Source: Eutreptiella sp. 'Long Island Sound 2002'
Taxonomy: Eukaryota > Euglenozoa > Euglenophyceae > Eutreptiales > Eutreptiaceae
NCBI GenBank assembly: GCA_964036045.1
Contig: OZ038393.1
Location: 48,476,429-48,540,428 of the forward strand
Direction: 5' to 3'
Length of the DNA stretch: 64,000 bases
Positions within the stretch are counted from its first letter, which is position 1, and each line of letters opens with the position of its first letter. The translations under genes and the position numbers were made by a program. Below, in pieces: positions 32,601-42,567 of the stretch. A model generated the notes under the pieces. That model was given only the letters and a program-made list of their open reading frames with translations. It was not told the origin of the DNA and ran no database searches.

Positions 32601-33327
32601 CTCCCTTAGTAATCACTTCTTTCTCAAATCCTCGTGGTTCTCCACTTTCACCTTTAAGTGGGTGAATGGCCTCTTCCCTTGCAAGGGCTACCATCCCCAC
32701 TTCATCCTCAAAACCTACCTGTGCCCTCTTTGTAACCACCACCACCCCTTAGACCCCATCACCTTCATCACCGAATGCCACACTACTAACGCAATACGGA
32801 AAAAATTCTTCAACACTTGGAATGGGCACTTCCACAACACCATCATCACTTGGTGGGCCACCGCTTCCAGAGGCGACCGCCGCAACTTCATTCGAACGCT
32901 CATACCCAACACACTCAGCAATCAATTACGCACACCCCCACCAAACACAACCTACTACTCCAACATCAAATCTCTTCGTCAAGCCCTAAAACATCGACAA
33001 AAACCTCTCACCACCCTCCTCAACGAAACCAAACAATGGCTCATCGACAACCCCATCTCTAACCTTCATCAGTTATCTCCGACAACCACCTCCAACCCCT
33101 GGAACGAATCTTTTTCCATTTACAGTACATCATCCACTGCTCCCCACCCACTGCACTTTCCATCCCCTATCAACAAAGAACCAACCAACAAACAACCTCA
33201 CTCTAAGCGCCCTACCACAAAACCGAAACCCCCCACCAAAACTTCAGCCATACAACTTCAACACTTTCCGCCCCAACCACTACATCCTCACATCATCAAC
33301 CGCATACCTCCTCGAAATGACACTTAA
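29692..33327 (+). CDS. LINE-A reverse transcriptase-RNase H
   Basis: This is a 1,211-residue uninterrupted ORF. RT motifs: KAPGFDNTN, YKKHDPHNPINYRPIALL, YGGIPNHRTTD, YLDLNKAFNSVPH (catalytic Asp, about residue 313), GLSQGCPMSP, FIDD (about 408) and YKYLGV. RNase H follows at about residues 785-920: STDRSDD, YPAEIYAI, FAIDNLS and KGHADFPGNDAAD supply Asp-Glu-Asp-Asp. A C-terminal cysteine/histidine cluster (CPLCNHHH…ECH, about 1009-1030) resembles the zinc motif after RT in many LINEs. Its start overlaps the endonuclease stop (ATGA), suggesting coupled re-initiation. It probably remains enzymatically competent. Confidence 0.93.
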   Translation: MTSILNSPIDELIDTTNNVLCSLVNSYKLVTNQHHSHKPTKIEKAFTHQLNNIQPSTTLTSKQAKTLQHTLDKWTEKKKRQSQKRLHHSLIKGRKKRKSLNNILTPRSTTPMALYNTNNNLTSDPYSLCESMGQCLTALGGPPDFQIEPQLIDSLMELSLSIPQDAPHPEFTETFFNTLLSNSNPVKAPGFDNTNLYLFHLAAKHIKSLLFHICSHFITNPIPKQWLTARIFLLYKKHDPHNPINYRPIALLQKIHKILASYAATAPTFYATKYNLLHHSEYGGIPNHRTTDHIFTMISNISLHPNIYHLYLDLNKAFNSVPHQALWQILHNYNFPKHIISLIQNLYSHPADYPTVNGFSLFAAMAIRGLSQGCPMSPILFNLFIDPIIRKLSSLLPSHTFSALFSFIDDIALQTACPKILHTALSFLFNVGPKYGLSFNATKSELHALNNAPHLTIRISSTTHFSTFDQHGKPRQYYKYLGVFFFTSQQNQQMFLLLKNLVNSFFTNLLPLSLSHTELIKLSNIQLIPILAYRLIYDSLPNKLLDTLDHSIWVNIASQGKLSLRTPNKTKYSPRHTLGLGITKISHVTHTQAINHFLRYTSNEGPPTSNHSIQHTLFHRGPASNLLQDMLITSAHHFSIQTHNIPHYNTCQVRSLPLNSAIQVAFLDHNNENSNLSFPGTTIQHNLHSTSVQLFDNIFHLHDTHDFSFITQKGNELSPFITTPTHPICPTTLQDFPISHTTTLSTTHYFQLISNQNIPLPNFSHLDYWGCHDLLNALQSNTTYSIISTDRSDDPNSSNPSESAAIISLQPSDHTIITSPSPLKGSYPAEIYAIIISLLYPQLTTLLQPIIFAIDNLSTCLTLNTLLHFHSPPFTTSNNSFALWYNLIWHLLQHLKHIAILFTWIKGHADFPGNDAADSVSKWSTTHFDYLLSPTTSTQLAINQTPLPGKITSKLTKHQLPTHQHNDIHLSLSNHFFLKSSWFSTFTFKWVNGLFPCKGYHPHFILKTYLCPLCNHHHPLDPITFITECHTTNAIRKKFFNTWNGHFHNTIITWWATASRGDRRNFIRTLIPNTLSNQLRTPPPNTTYYSNIKSLRQALKHRQKPLTTLLNETKQWLIDNPISNLHQLSPTTTSNPWNESFSIYSTSSTAPHPLHFPSPINKEPTNKQPHSKRPTTKPKPPTKTSAIQLQHFPPQPLHPHIINRIPPRNDT

Positions 33328-34507
33328 CCTCCAGTCCCATGTTTCACCTCCAGCGCATACACTCGCTTCACCAGCGGCACTCTCGTCTTGTCAGCAAACA
33401 GCAAACAATCAGCAACCAACAGTCAGCAGCCAACAGCCAGCAACAAACAGCAAACAACCAGCAGCAGCAACAGTCAGCAGCCAGCAGCCAGCGACCAACA
33501 ACCAGTAACCAGCGGCCATCAGCCAACAGCCAGCACATCAACCACCCACCGCCTCCCTTCCACAGTAGGACACTTCCAGCGACAACAGCCAGCAAACACC
33601 CCCCCCCCCCACCCACACACCCCAGACACCCCAAACATTATCGCCCCCCCCGGCTTCCGGCTCCCTTCTTCCGACACTCCTTTGACCTGTATCAGCAAGC
33701 CAGTAGCACCCAGCTACCAGCCAGCAGCAAACATCCAGCAACCAGCAGCCAGCGACCAGCAGCCAGCAGTCCACAGCCAACGACAAACAGCAGCAGCAGT
33801 CAACATCCAGCACCCAGCAGCCAAGAGCAATCAGCCAGTAAACAGCAGCCGCCAACATCCACCAGCACGCAGCCAGCAACCAACAGCCATCTGACACATC
33901 AGCCTTCACCCGTCACCCACCTACACGGCAGGACACAACGCCGTCACCACACTGCACCACACTGCACCACTGCATGCACAGCTCTGCGCACCAGGAAACC
34001 TTACCGATCCATTGAGTCTTTTTTGTGTGAGCCATCAATTGGAACTTTTCTTTTCTTTTTTTTCAGGACCACTACGGCAAGAGCGCAAGACTTGAGCAGA
34101 ATGAAAGGACTTTGTACTTTAGTAATTCTCAGATCAGCTACAGGGCCCCAGACTGATTTCAGGCAAGACAGATTGTTCCAGTCTGTTTTACTTTTTGCCC
34201 CTGCACTTGCTCACGTCTCTTCGCTCAATCCACTGGTCCATTTTTTCATTATATCATCTTTTTGTTATTTTGCCTTGGTATAGGCTATATATCCCTTTGC
34301 ATCTTTCACCGAAATGGCCTCCACTAGTATTTTAACCTTTTCAGGCCCATGGTGCAGTTCGAGCAGTGTTTTCACCCTGACTAGGTTTGTAAAGACCCGC
34401 GGCTGTCCTTCGGAGAACTTCGGCTCACCATGAACGCTCATTTTGCCCATGGTTAGGCCGCTTTGGTGCAATGCATTGGGCGGGGGACCGCGATGCCTCA
34501 AAAAAAA
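33328..34507 (+). other. LINE-A 3' untranslated region and poly(A) tail
   Basis: 33390-33900 is low-complexity CAGCA/CAACAG-rich sequence. 34000-34270 is T-rich, and 34270-34490 is less repetitive. It ends with A at 34500-34507, directly before the target duplication. The 314-codon frame in it (33339-34283) is low-complexity and not supported. Confidence 0.7.
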
Positions 34508-34521
34508 CCCAGAGCGTCAAC
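34507..34521. repeat. Right target-site duplication of LINE-A
   Basis: ACCCAGAGCGTCAAC, one mismatch from 27408-27422. Its first A cannot be separated from the poly(A) tail. Confidence 0.85.
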
Positions 34522-35240
34522 GACAGCCACCACGGCGACACCACCCGGTACGACACCATCGGCAACAAGGACACCAAGGGGGCCAGGGCCAACACACCAG
34601 CCAGCGACGCCCAAGGGAACCTCCGCCAGGAGTGGCGAGGTCCCGCCTCCGCCGTCAGAACACCACCAGGGCGTCACCCACAACACCCTACAACACCAAC
34701 ACTCACAGCTCCCCCGGCGGCGCCCTCACCAACACCAACACCAGCACCACCAACAGCGGCAGCACGGCGACACCGCAGCATCCGCAGCACCCGCAGCATC
34801 GACACCCTCGACCACAACCGAAGCAACACCTGCCACTACAGATCAAAGGACAGCCGAAGGAAATATCCTAACACCAGAGACAACCGGCACCACCAGGACC
34901 ACAAGCCAGCCAAACACCAGCAACGAGTGGCACGCCCGGAACCGCCGACCACCCAAACGGAGGCGGCACCCAGCGCCAACACCAACACCACCCACGCCAT
35001 CAGACCACCACGAGACACGCCAACCACCACCGTGACACCCTCACCGTCGGCAACACCAACGCCACCAACGCCCACGGCAATATCCACACCACCGCCCAGC
35101 CCACCAACAACGAGCTGAGGTACCGTCACCTAAACACCCCTACCACCACCACCACGACCCCGGCACAGAGTAACACCTAGGACGCCCCCACTGACGGCAA
35201 CACCAAGGACGCCAGCACGGCTGGCGAACAAACGCCACCA
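34522..35240 (+). repeat. ~1.67-kb leader repeat, unit 2 (right part)
   Basis: It continues unit 2 after LINE-A: GACAGCCACCACGGCGACAC matches unit 1 at about 25798, and CCAGCACGGCTGGCGAAC matches 26432. It includes CCGCCAGGAGTGGCGAGG at 34621. Confidence 0.75.
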
Positions 35241-36826
35241 GCGCCACCCACCAGGCCCCCGGCCAAGGGTAGAAACAGCAACACCACACACCATCACACC
35301 CACCGCATCGACATCACCCGGAGCATCGTCAACATCAACCAGGGGTCCCCACCACCCAAGCAGCACAAAACACCACAGCAACACCACCACATCCACCACC
35401 CTCACCACCAGCGACACCAGCAGCACCCTCCGCCAGGGAGGGCGAGGAGAAAACCCAACAACGCGGAGCCACCGAGCATCCCCGGCACCCTCACCATCAG
35501 ACCGCCACCACCGGCACCAACCCCCAACACACCACCGTCACCAATGCCACCGACCCCTGACGCAACAACCACAGAGCCCGCACAAAGGGCACCAGCCGAA
35601 CAGTCACCGACACCACCTCGACAGCGACAAAGCCCGGTGAACCACGAAACGCAGGCACTAAAAACCAGAGCAACGCCGACAACACTCCCGGCCAACTCTC
35701 GAGAACACCACCCAAAGCGACACCGTCAACCGAAAGCCAGGACACCCTAACAAACCACCAGGGTACGGGTCCCCTTCCCACCCCCCACCATCTGCACAAC
35801 CAGCGACACCATCACCAGCACCAACCGAAACACCGACGACGGCAACCCCACAAACAACCGACACCCCCACTACCGCTGCCACCCACTGGTCACGCGACCC
35901 ACCGTCCGCCCCACCCACCAACGCCGCACCCTAAACCACACCTACACCCAAAGCCTGCAGCAGCACCAGCAGACACCCCACCAGCAACACCACCCTTCAC
36001 CAGAAGACGATGATCAACACCAGCAGGAAAGCCAGCCCATAACGCCGAAAACCCAAAAACCTCCCACACCCTGACCCAAACCCACCAGCAGCGCCTACGC
36101 CGACCCATCATCAGTGTCGCCGACACCCGGAAGAACACAAACCTCGATGAACTAACGACCACAACACTGCTGCCACCGCACCCACACCGTCAGCATCACT
36201 GCCAGCACACCCGGCCGGGCCGTCAATGGCACCACCACCCATGGCACTGCCTATACTCACCAGCGCCACCATCACCCCGCGCGAGGCCGGGAACCCCTGG
36301 CGTCGCAAACGGCCTCAACGAACACCAACACCACCAACACCACCACCGCCGGACGGGGACTACCCACAAACCAAGAACAGCTCCACCACCAACAACCAAT
36401 ACACCACCCGCGGCACCCCACCGTCGCCAACGCCACCACGGCACCTATCACACCTCCACCACCAGCCACACCACCCGTCATCTACAGCACCCTCGTCACC
36501 ACCGCCACGTCCGGCCCAAAAACGTTACGCCCCAACGACCAGAAGCAACACCCTCACCATCGATACCACCGGCAACACCACATACGCCCATACGTCACCC
36601 TCACCATGCTCACCAACCAACACCCTCGCCATCAGTGTCCACGACATCAGAGGCACCAACACCACCGGCGACGACGACAGCGGCAACAGCTGACCCACCA
36701 ACTAACCACCATCAACCATAGCCCAGCACCAGCCTCATCTACGCTAACGCCCATACCACCCTCGCCAACAACACCGCCAGCGGCACAAACATCCACTCCG
36801 GCACCCACACCACCCTCACCACCAAC
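35241..36826 (+). repeat. Diverged A/C-rich leader sequence before ORF1
   Basis: No gene is supported. It is a further diverged copy of the leader repeat, with motif variants at about 35420 (CCGCCAGGGAGGGCGAGG) and 36838. Open frames occur on both strands because T and G are rare. Confidence 0.6.
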
Positions 36827-39800
36827 ATGGCCACCACCCTCCAAGGGTCAGGGCTCGCGGGGAACGAAACGGCAGAGCGAGCACGCCACCAGCCGCAAGC
36901 GTCGCCCACCCTATCGTACACCGCTCCACAACACGCCCCTCCGCTTCCTTCGACAGGACGTGCGCTGCAGCCCACTGCTGGGACGACGACTACGACGTCC
37001 TCCCGGCCATCCGACACGTACTGGCAGCCACGGCCCCGCGCTAACAAGCCCACCAGCAACCCACGGAACCGCAGGAGCCCGACCACCCCATGCCACCGCG
37101 CTCCATATCCCCCGTGTCCACCGCAGACCAGAACGCGGAACACCAGCGAGAGGAGCCCGACCCCGACCGCGCCGCCACGCCCCCACCGCCCCCCTCCCCA
37201 AAAGGACATCTACGCCATACTGGCCAGCACCCTAGCCCCCATGGACGCCGAGCAGTACTACCAGTCCATCCAACGAGACCTCCCTGAGGACCAGGCGACC
37301 CTCCAGGGGTGGGAGCAGGAGAAAAGGAACGACAACGAGTGGGGCGCAGAGGAAGACCTTCTCTGGGAAGACACCTGGAAAGGCACCACGGACGCCTTGC
37401 TGGAAGCAGCAGCCGAAACCTACCCCCGCCCGCCCGGGAACACTAGACACGGCCTCCACGCCCTCCTAGCGTTCCACAGCTGGAAACACCGGCACACCAT
37501 CACCCTCCACCACCTCGACCACAATCCACACCGATGGACACCTGAAGACGACGCCACCGCCGCCATCACCGTGCAGCAAAGCCCCGAGAATCCGGAAGAA
37601 TACCACATCACCTGGAACGATCCTGCAACCCACCCCCCCGCCTCCCCCACCCTCCGAGATGTCTTCGCCACCATCAGCGCAGAACTCCAGGAGGCGAAAG
37701 CACCACAACAACTGGACGAAGAGATGCCCCAGGCACCATCACCACCAACCACACAAGACAGACCCCGCACAGAGCCCCTCAACCACCCCATCACCACAAT
37801 GGAGCTCCCCCCACAACACCGCACCACCGCGGACCGAAACGGGTTTCAAGACCTGCCACGGGAATGGGCGGTCCACAACAGCACACTCCGATGGGACGAA
37901 ATCACACCGGGGATCCAGGCCATCCGCCTCCACTCGATCACCGAGCCCACCACCACCTGGGCACTACCGACGGACCGCCACCACCTCCTCTTCACCGTCC
38001 AAGGCGATGCCACGATCACACCCACGGAGGGAGACCCCGTAACAGCAGCCCCCGCCCACGCCGTCCACATACCCCAGCAAGCATCGTCGGCACCTATGAC
38101 GGTACATCCAGTCCCCACCCCATGGCAAGCCATCGTCATCACCTATCCCGCCCCCAACGACCACACACACACCTGGCAGCAACGGTGGGAGGACATCCGG
38201 GGGGACCTCCTCCAAGAACACCTAGGGCTCACGCGCACCCACCACACCCTACACCCGATACTAGGAGTAGGCCAAGCACCACACGGCATACACGCCCCGG
38301 GAGTATGGGCGTACGCCACACCCATAAACCAACAAGCAGCGGAGGACATCAAGACCGCCCTATCCATCCAGCAAGCCCAGACCCAAACCCCGCACCGCAA
38401 CACCCAAAGAGGCTACACCATTTGGTGGGCATACCAAGACCACGACACCCTCACCCCCCAACCGGGGGCCCCACCTCTAGACACCAACACAACCGCCCTC
38501 CTCCAAGCCGCAGCAGCGGCAGCCACACAGGTAGGGGCCCCGGAAACCCGGGGCCCACAATACCTGGTCGAAACCAAAGTGGCGCCCCACGCGAAGGCCC
38601 AAGACAAGCCCCCAACACCGAAGCCGCTCCACCCCCCACTCAAGCTAAAGCCGACGAAACACACCCCCCAGGACGAATGGGCGACCCACTACATCATCCC
38701 CCACACCACCACCCGCAAGAACGACGCCGCCAAGATCACTGTCACCCGCCGCCTCCCCCACACCACACAGGTGTATGAGCTGACGGCCCCCAACGTCCTC
38801 GTCACCCGTCACCGACACGACGAGCGATACACCATACAGGTGGAAGGGGCCGCTGCGACCAGCCTGTGCACATGGGCAACACGGGGGGACCTCCCACACC
38901 CCACCCTCCACCACGCCCCCTCCTGGCTCACCCCCTTCCACACAGCAGACCGCCCCAACAAGAAGCCCAAACACACAGGTATGCACACCCCCGCTCAGGA
39001 GGCCCAGCACCGACACGATGCGAGGCGCAAGGCCGGCACCCTCCACGACGACCACACCATCCCCCGCATCAGCGCTCCCCCCGCCAGAGTGTCAGATGCC
39101 ACCCACAACCGCACGATCACAGGCATCACCACGGACTGCCTGAACCCAGCGGCGTCGCGGGCAGACGCCGTGTGGATCAGCGAAGGGCGCTCCCACACAC
39201 AGGCGTCGGCGCGCCTCCACAACATCCAACCCCACAAACTCCAGCGCGCCGTTGGACCCTTCGCCGTACACGTCACCCCGTACGGCATCGACCACCCCCG
39301 GTGTGAGCACCATGACCCGCCCTGCTCCACCCCATGCACCTCGCCCCTGCGCCAATCGCTGCCGGCCCCCACCATCACGGGCAACATGTACCTGGGCACC
39401 GTACCGGGAGACCCGGGCTTATACATCCTGCCCAACAGGTCCAGGGAACACTCCATCCCCCTCCACGGTGTAGAATCCCTCGCCCTGGGACCGCCCCCAC
39501 CAAAACACCAACACCAGCACATCCCGGGGGACAAACGGACACAGGCGCCAGACGGGGGAAAAAAGGCCCACCAACGCGCCCTAGCCCACATCACCGTCCA
39601 CCCCGCAGCCCACCTACCAAAAGTCTTAGGCACGGAGCGCCACATTGTCCTGGAGGGGCAAGCCCACCACATCATCACCGCCGCCCTGTACACCCTCGCC
39701 GCCCACGAACGCAACTGGGACCCCACAACCATCCCAGCAATGCCCCCACCACCCCAGGGCCCCAAAAATCCCGTCACCCCCTTCCACATCGATCAACTCC

Positions 39801-40651
39801 TAAGCCGCAGGGCCACCCCACACCTCCACCCCTCCAGGATAGCACTAGCCATCGCATCGTGGGACAGCCTGGACACGCCCCCCGAACAACCCGCCATCCA
39901 CATCCTCAAAGCGGACGCCCAATGGTGGGTCCTCCACTGGGCACACGGAGTCCTCATGGCGGCCCAGGCCTATACTCCGGAAATAGACCCAGAAGACCCC
40001 CCACGGGGCCGACAGCCACTCCTCCAGGCCACCACTCTCACGAGCCGCGAAGGCGCCCCCTGGGGGGCCCTCCACACAGCACTCTACCGGGCTGAAGGCT
40101 CCCCTAACGGCCCAGACACACCGGAACCCACAGAGGCCTGGGTCATGCAGGCCAAGGCCATGAGGAACTACCACCTTCACCACCCCTTCGGCGACAGCCT
40201 GGCCGCACTGCCATGGCCATCAGATCCCCCAAAGACCGTGCGCAAGCTCGCGGACATCATGCGCAGCCACGCGAAAGCAAAAATGCAAACACCGGCGGAA
40301 CCCACACTGAGGGATTCGGGCCAGCAAGCAACACACCCCTTCTTCAAACCCCACGCCCCCCCAGCCCCACTACCTCAAGTCCCGCCCAAGCGAGCGAGAC
40401 GACAAAGGGGCGCACCCGCCCCGAACCAAGCCGGAAAAGCAGCGACCTCCCGACCCCCCGCATCCCACCTGACCCACCTGGCGATCCCAGACCAAGCATC
40501 CTCGTCATCCTCCCTCCCACCACTACCACCGCCCCACCCGGACCAAGCATCCTCGTCATCCTCCCTCCCACCACTACCACCGCCCGACCCGGACCAGGCA
40601 TCCTCATCATCCTCCCTCCCGCCACCAGCACCGCCCCCGCCCAAGGCGTAG
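36827..40651 (+). CDS. LINE-B ORF1, large protein with cupin-like segment
   Basis: This frame of 1,274 codons is unlike the array: acidic and aromatic residues appear from about residue 125, and the more likely start is ATG 37241 (MDAEQYYQSIQ). About residues 365-445 (LLFTVQGDATITPTEGD…HAVHIPQQ…AIVITYP) look like a cupin-type beta barrel, without a clear metal-binding His set. A Cys cluster (CEHHDPPCSTPC) lies near residue 835. The C-terminus has three tandem 17-residue repeats (DQASSSSSLPPLPPPHP). It ends in TAG 40649-40651, but the same frame continues through TAG 40664 and TGA 41027 into the endonuclease. No known ORF1 family is recognised. Confidence 0.6.
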   Translation: MATTLQGSGLAGNETAERARHQPQASPTLSYTAPQHAPPLPSTGRALQPTAGTTTTTSSRPSDTYWQPRPRANKPTSNPRNRRSPTTPCHRAPYPPCPPQTRTRNTSERSPTPTAPPRPHRPPPQKDIYAILASTLAPMDAEQYYQSIQRDLPEDQATLQGWEQEKRNDNEWGAEEDLLWEDTWKGTTDALLEAAAETYPRPPGNTRHGLHALLAFHSWKHRHTITLHHLDHNPHRWTPEDDATAAITVQQSPENPEEYHITWNDPATHPPASPTLRDVFATISAELQEAKAPQQLDEEMPQAPSPPTTQDRPRTEPLNHPITTMELPPQHRTTADRNGFQDLPREWAVHNSTLRWDEITPGIQAIRLHSITEPTTTWALPTDRHHLLFTVQGDATITPTEGDPVTAAPAHAVHIPQQASSAPMTVHPVPTPWQAIVITYPAPNDHTHTWQQRWEDIRGDLLQEHLGLTRTHHTLHPILGVGQAPHGIHAPGVWAYATPINQQAAEDIKTALSIQQAQTQTPHRNTQRGYTIWWAYQDHDTLTPQPGAPPLDTNTTALLQAAAAAATQVGAPETRGPQYLVETKVAPHAKAQDKPPTPKPLHPPLKLKPTKHTPQDEWATHYIIPHTTTRKNDAAKITVTRRLPHTTQVYELTAPNVLVTRHRHDERYTIQVEGAAATSLCTWATRGDLPHPTLHHAPSWLTPFHTADRPNKKPKHTGMHTPAQEAQHRHDARRKAGTLHDDHTIPRISAPPARVSDATHNRTITGITTDCLNPAASRADAVWISEGRSHTQASARLHNIQPHKLQRAVGPFAVHVTPYGIDHPRCEHHDPPCSTPCTSPLRQSLPAPTITGNMYLGTVPGDPGLYILPNRSREHSIPLHGVESLALGPPPPKHQHQHIPGDKRTQAPDGGKKAHQRALAHITVHPAAHLPKVLGTERHIVLEGQAHHIITAALYTLAAHERNWDPTTIPAMPPPPQGPKNPVTPFHIDQLLSRRATPHLHPSRIALAIASWDSLDTPPEQPAIHILKADAQWWVLHWAHGVLMAAQAYTPEIDPEDPPRGRQPLLQATTLTSREGAPWGALHTALYRAEGSPNGPDTPEPTEAWVMQAKAMRNYHLHHPFGDSLAALPWPSDPPKTVRKLADIMRSHAKAKMQTPAEPTLRDSGQQATHPFFKPHAPPAPLPQVPPKRARRQRGAPAPNQAGKAATSRPPASHLTHLAIPDQASSSSSLPPLPPPHPDQASSSSSLPPLPPPDPDQASSSSSLPPPAPPPPKA
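40494..40645 (+). repeat. Three tandem 51-bp repeats in LINE-B ORF1
   Basis: GACCA(A/G)GCATCCTC(G/A)TCATC starts each copy; each encodes DQASSSSSLPP(L/P).PPP.P. Confidence 0.85.
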
Positions 40652-41029
40652 CCAGGATTCGAATAGGGCGCGAAGGTCCAGCAGCCTTTCCGCAACGACC
40701 ACACAGGTGACTGGATCTGGTGTGAAGGCACGATCCAGTACCGCCTCAAGGAACCGGGGGACAACGGGGGGCCACGGACCTGGGTGATGTGGCACCGCCA
40801 AAAGGAGCTAGACCAAGGCAGCAGCACCCCGGACAAGCCAGTAAGCTACACCCTGGAGCTCACCAGCGCCCACCCCATCCGGCTACGCACCGAAGAGAAC
40901 AAGGCCCACACAGGCACCAAATACACTGGGGAGCTCCCCCCGGAGTGGAGCCAAGGCCCCCCCCCGCCGCGCCTACCCAAGCGCCCACCAACCGGCAAAA
41001 CGTCCCCGAGCCCGAGTCCCCCTCCCTGA

Positions 41030-42567
41030 CGGGGCAAGGGCCGAGGGCACAAGCCTCCAGAGCCCCGGCACGCCCCCACTGAGGTCACCGTCAACCTCCT
41101 CGACCTCAACCACCCGGCCGTCACATACTCCGAGGACGCCACAACCGCCCTCCAGGAGCTCCCGATGGCACAGGGGCCGGGGTGTGTCCCCCACCTCCTC
41201 ACCTTCCAGGAACAAGGCCTACAACGCGACGACCCCCCAGAAACCACCCCCATATATACCCCGGACCAGAAGGCGTACAAATGCTACTGGCACAAGGGGA
41301 CCCCCCTATACGCCCAAACCGGCATCCACGTCCACCTCGTCCACCACCTCAGCGTCCCAGAGAGGCTAGGTGTCTATGAGGTCGTCGGGGACGGATGGCA
41401 ACCCAACGTCATCAACACCCACGTCCCCTTCGGCGAACCCACGGAACCCTTCCTCCAAGCCCTGGCCGAGGCGTACCGCCAGATGGCCATGCTCGCCCCC
41501 ACAGTCATCATCGGCGACATGAACGCCGCCCCAATCCCGGCAGATGAAGGGGGACAGGCCACACCCCAGGACCAAGCAGTCCGCGACACCATCGAAATGC
41601 TGGGGCTCGTGGACCTGACGGCCAACCTGGAAGGCCAACCATCCCACTCCCCCCACCAAACAGATGCCGCCCCATCCCGCATCGACGTATGCTATGGCGA
41701 CCCCACCACCATCATCCGGGCAGAGGCCCGATATGGACCCCTCCGGCTGGGACCAACAGGCCAGAGCCCCCTGCACATCCGCCTCACCATCCCCAACCTT
41801 CCCCCCAGCCCCCCAGAGGATGCGGACCAAGGCCTACCACCCCCCCTGAAGATGCCCCCACTGCATGACAAGAATGCCTGGTCCCAATATCACAGGGCCA
41901 TAGACCGCGCCCGGCGCATCCAACCAGACCCCGAAGACCTACTCACGGCCATGCGCACGGCCGCCGTCGCCTGCGGCTTCCAGCAACACCCCCACACAGA
42001 CGACGACCAGCCACCCACGGCCCTAGGGGACATGCTCCATGACCTCTGGCATGCGAAGCAACAACTGGCGACCCTCCTCCACACCGACACCCCCCAAACC
42101 CGCCGCCAGATACACCACTGCAGGACACAGATAGCCCACATCAGGGCAGACCTGCAGCAGTGGCACATCCACAGGCAACAGCGCATCGCCCAGGAACACG
42201 AACGGTATGCGAAACATGAACTCCCCTACAAGGCCATCCGCCACCTCAATGACGCCATGACCGACACCGGCCACCGCACCATCACCACGGTCCGGCAGGA
42301 GGACTGCTCCCTCACCAGCGACCCAGCCACAGTGCTCCAAGCCACCCAAGACAGCTTCCTCCGGCAACACACCCCCACCCAAGACACACTGGACCCAGAC
42401 ACCCAGGCTAAAATCGACCGCCTCCCTCGGGTCTTCAACCACGCCAAGAGGAGGCAACTGGAAAAACGCCCCTTCACCATCCATGAAGTCCGGAAGGCCA
42501 TCCACAGTCTCCGGCAACACAAAACCCCAGGCTACGACGGCCTCCCTGCGGAGGCTTACTACCACCC
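41030..42567 (+). pseudogene. LINE-B endonuclease and start of RT
   Basis: The frame, collinear with ORF1, shows APE endonuclease motifs LLTFQEQG (Glu), VIIGDMNAA (Asp-x-Asn) and PSRIDVCYG (Asp). The usual final S-D-H is replaced by T-G-Q (TGQSPLH, about 41753-41770), so the catalytic Asp-His pair is missing. A helical linker and the RT entry (KTPGYDGLPAEAYY) follow. At a run of six C (42565-42570) coding moves by -1 into the next segment, while this frame runs on to a stop at 42712. The first in-frame ATG after TGA 41027 is 41165. Confidence 0.8.

Larger units (their letters stand above)
27423..34507 (+). mobile_element. LINE-A: intact-looking APE-type non-LTR retrotransposon with RNase H
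   Basis: A 7.1-kb insertion is bounded by a 15-bp duplication and ends in a run of eight A. It has a 5' region with three diverged tandem repeats, an endonuclease ORF, an overlapping RT-RNase H ORF of 1,211 residues, and a 1.2-kb 3' region. All expected endonuclease, RT and RNase H motifs are present with no internal stop. The clade cannot be fixed without a phylogeny. RT sequence similarity (YRPIALL, NKAFNSVPH, YKYLGV) shows LINE-C is its relative. Confidence 0.9.
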
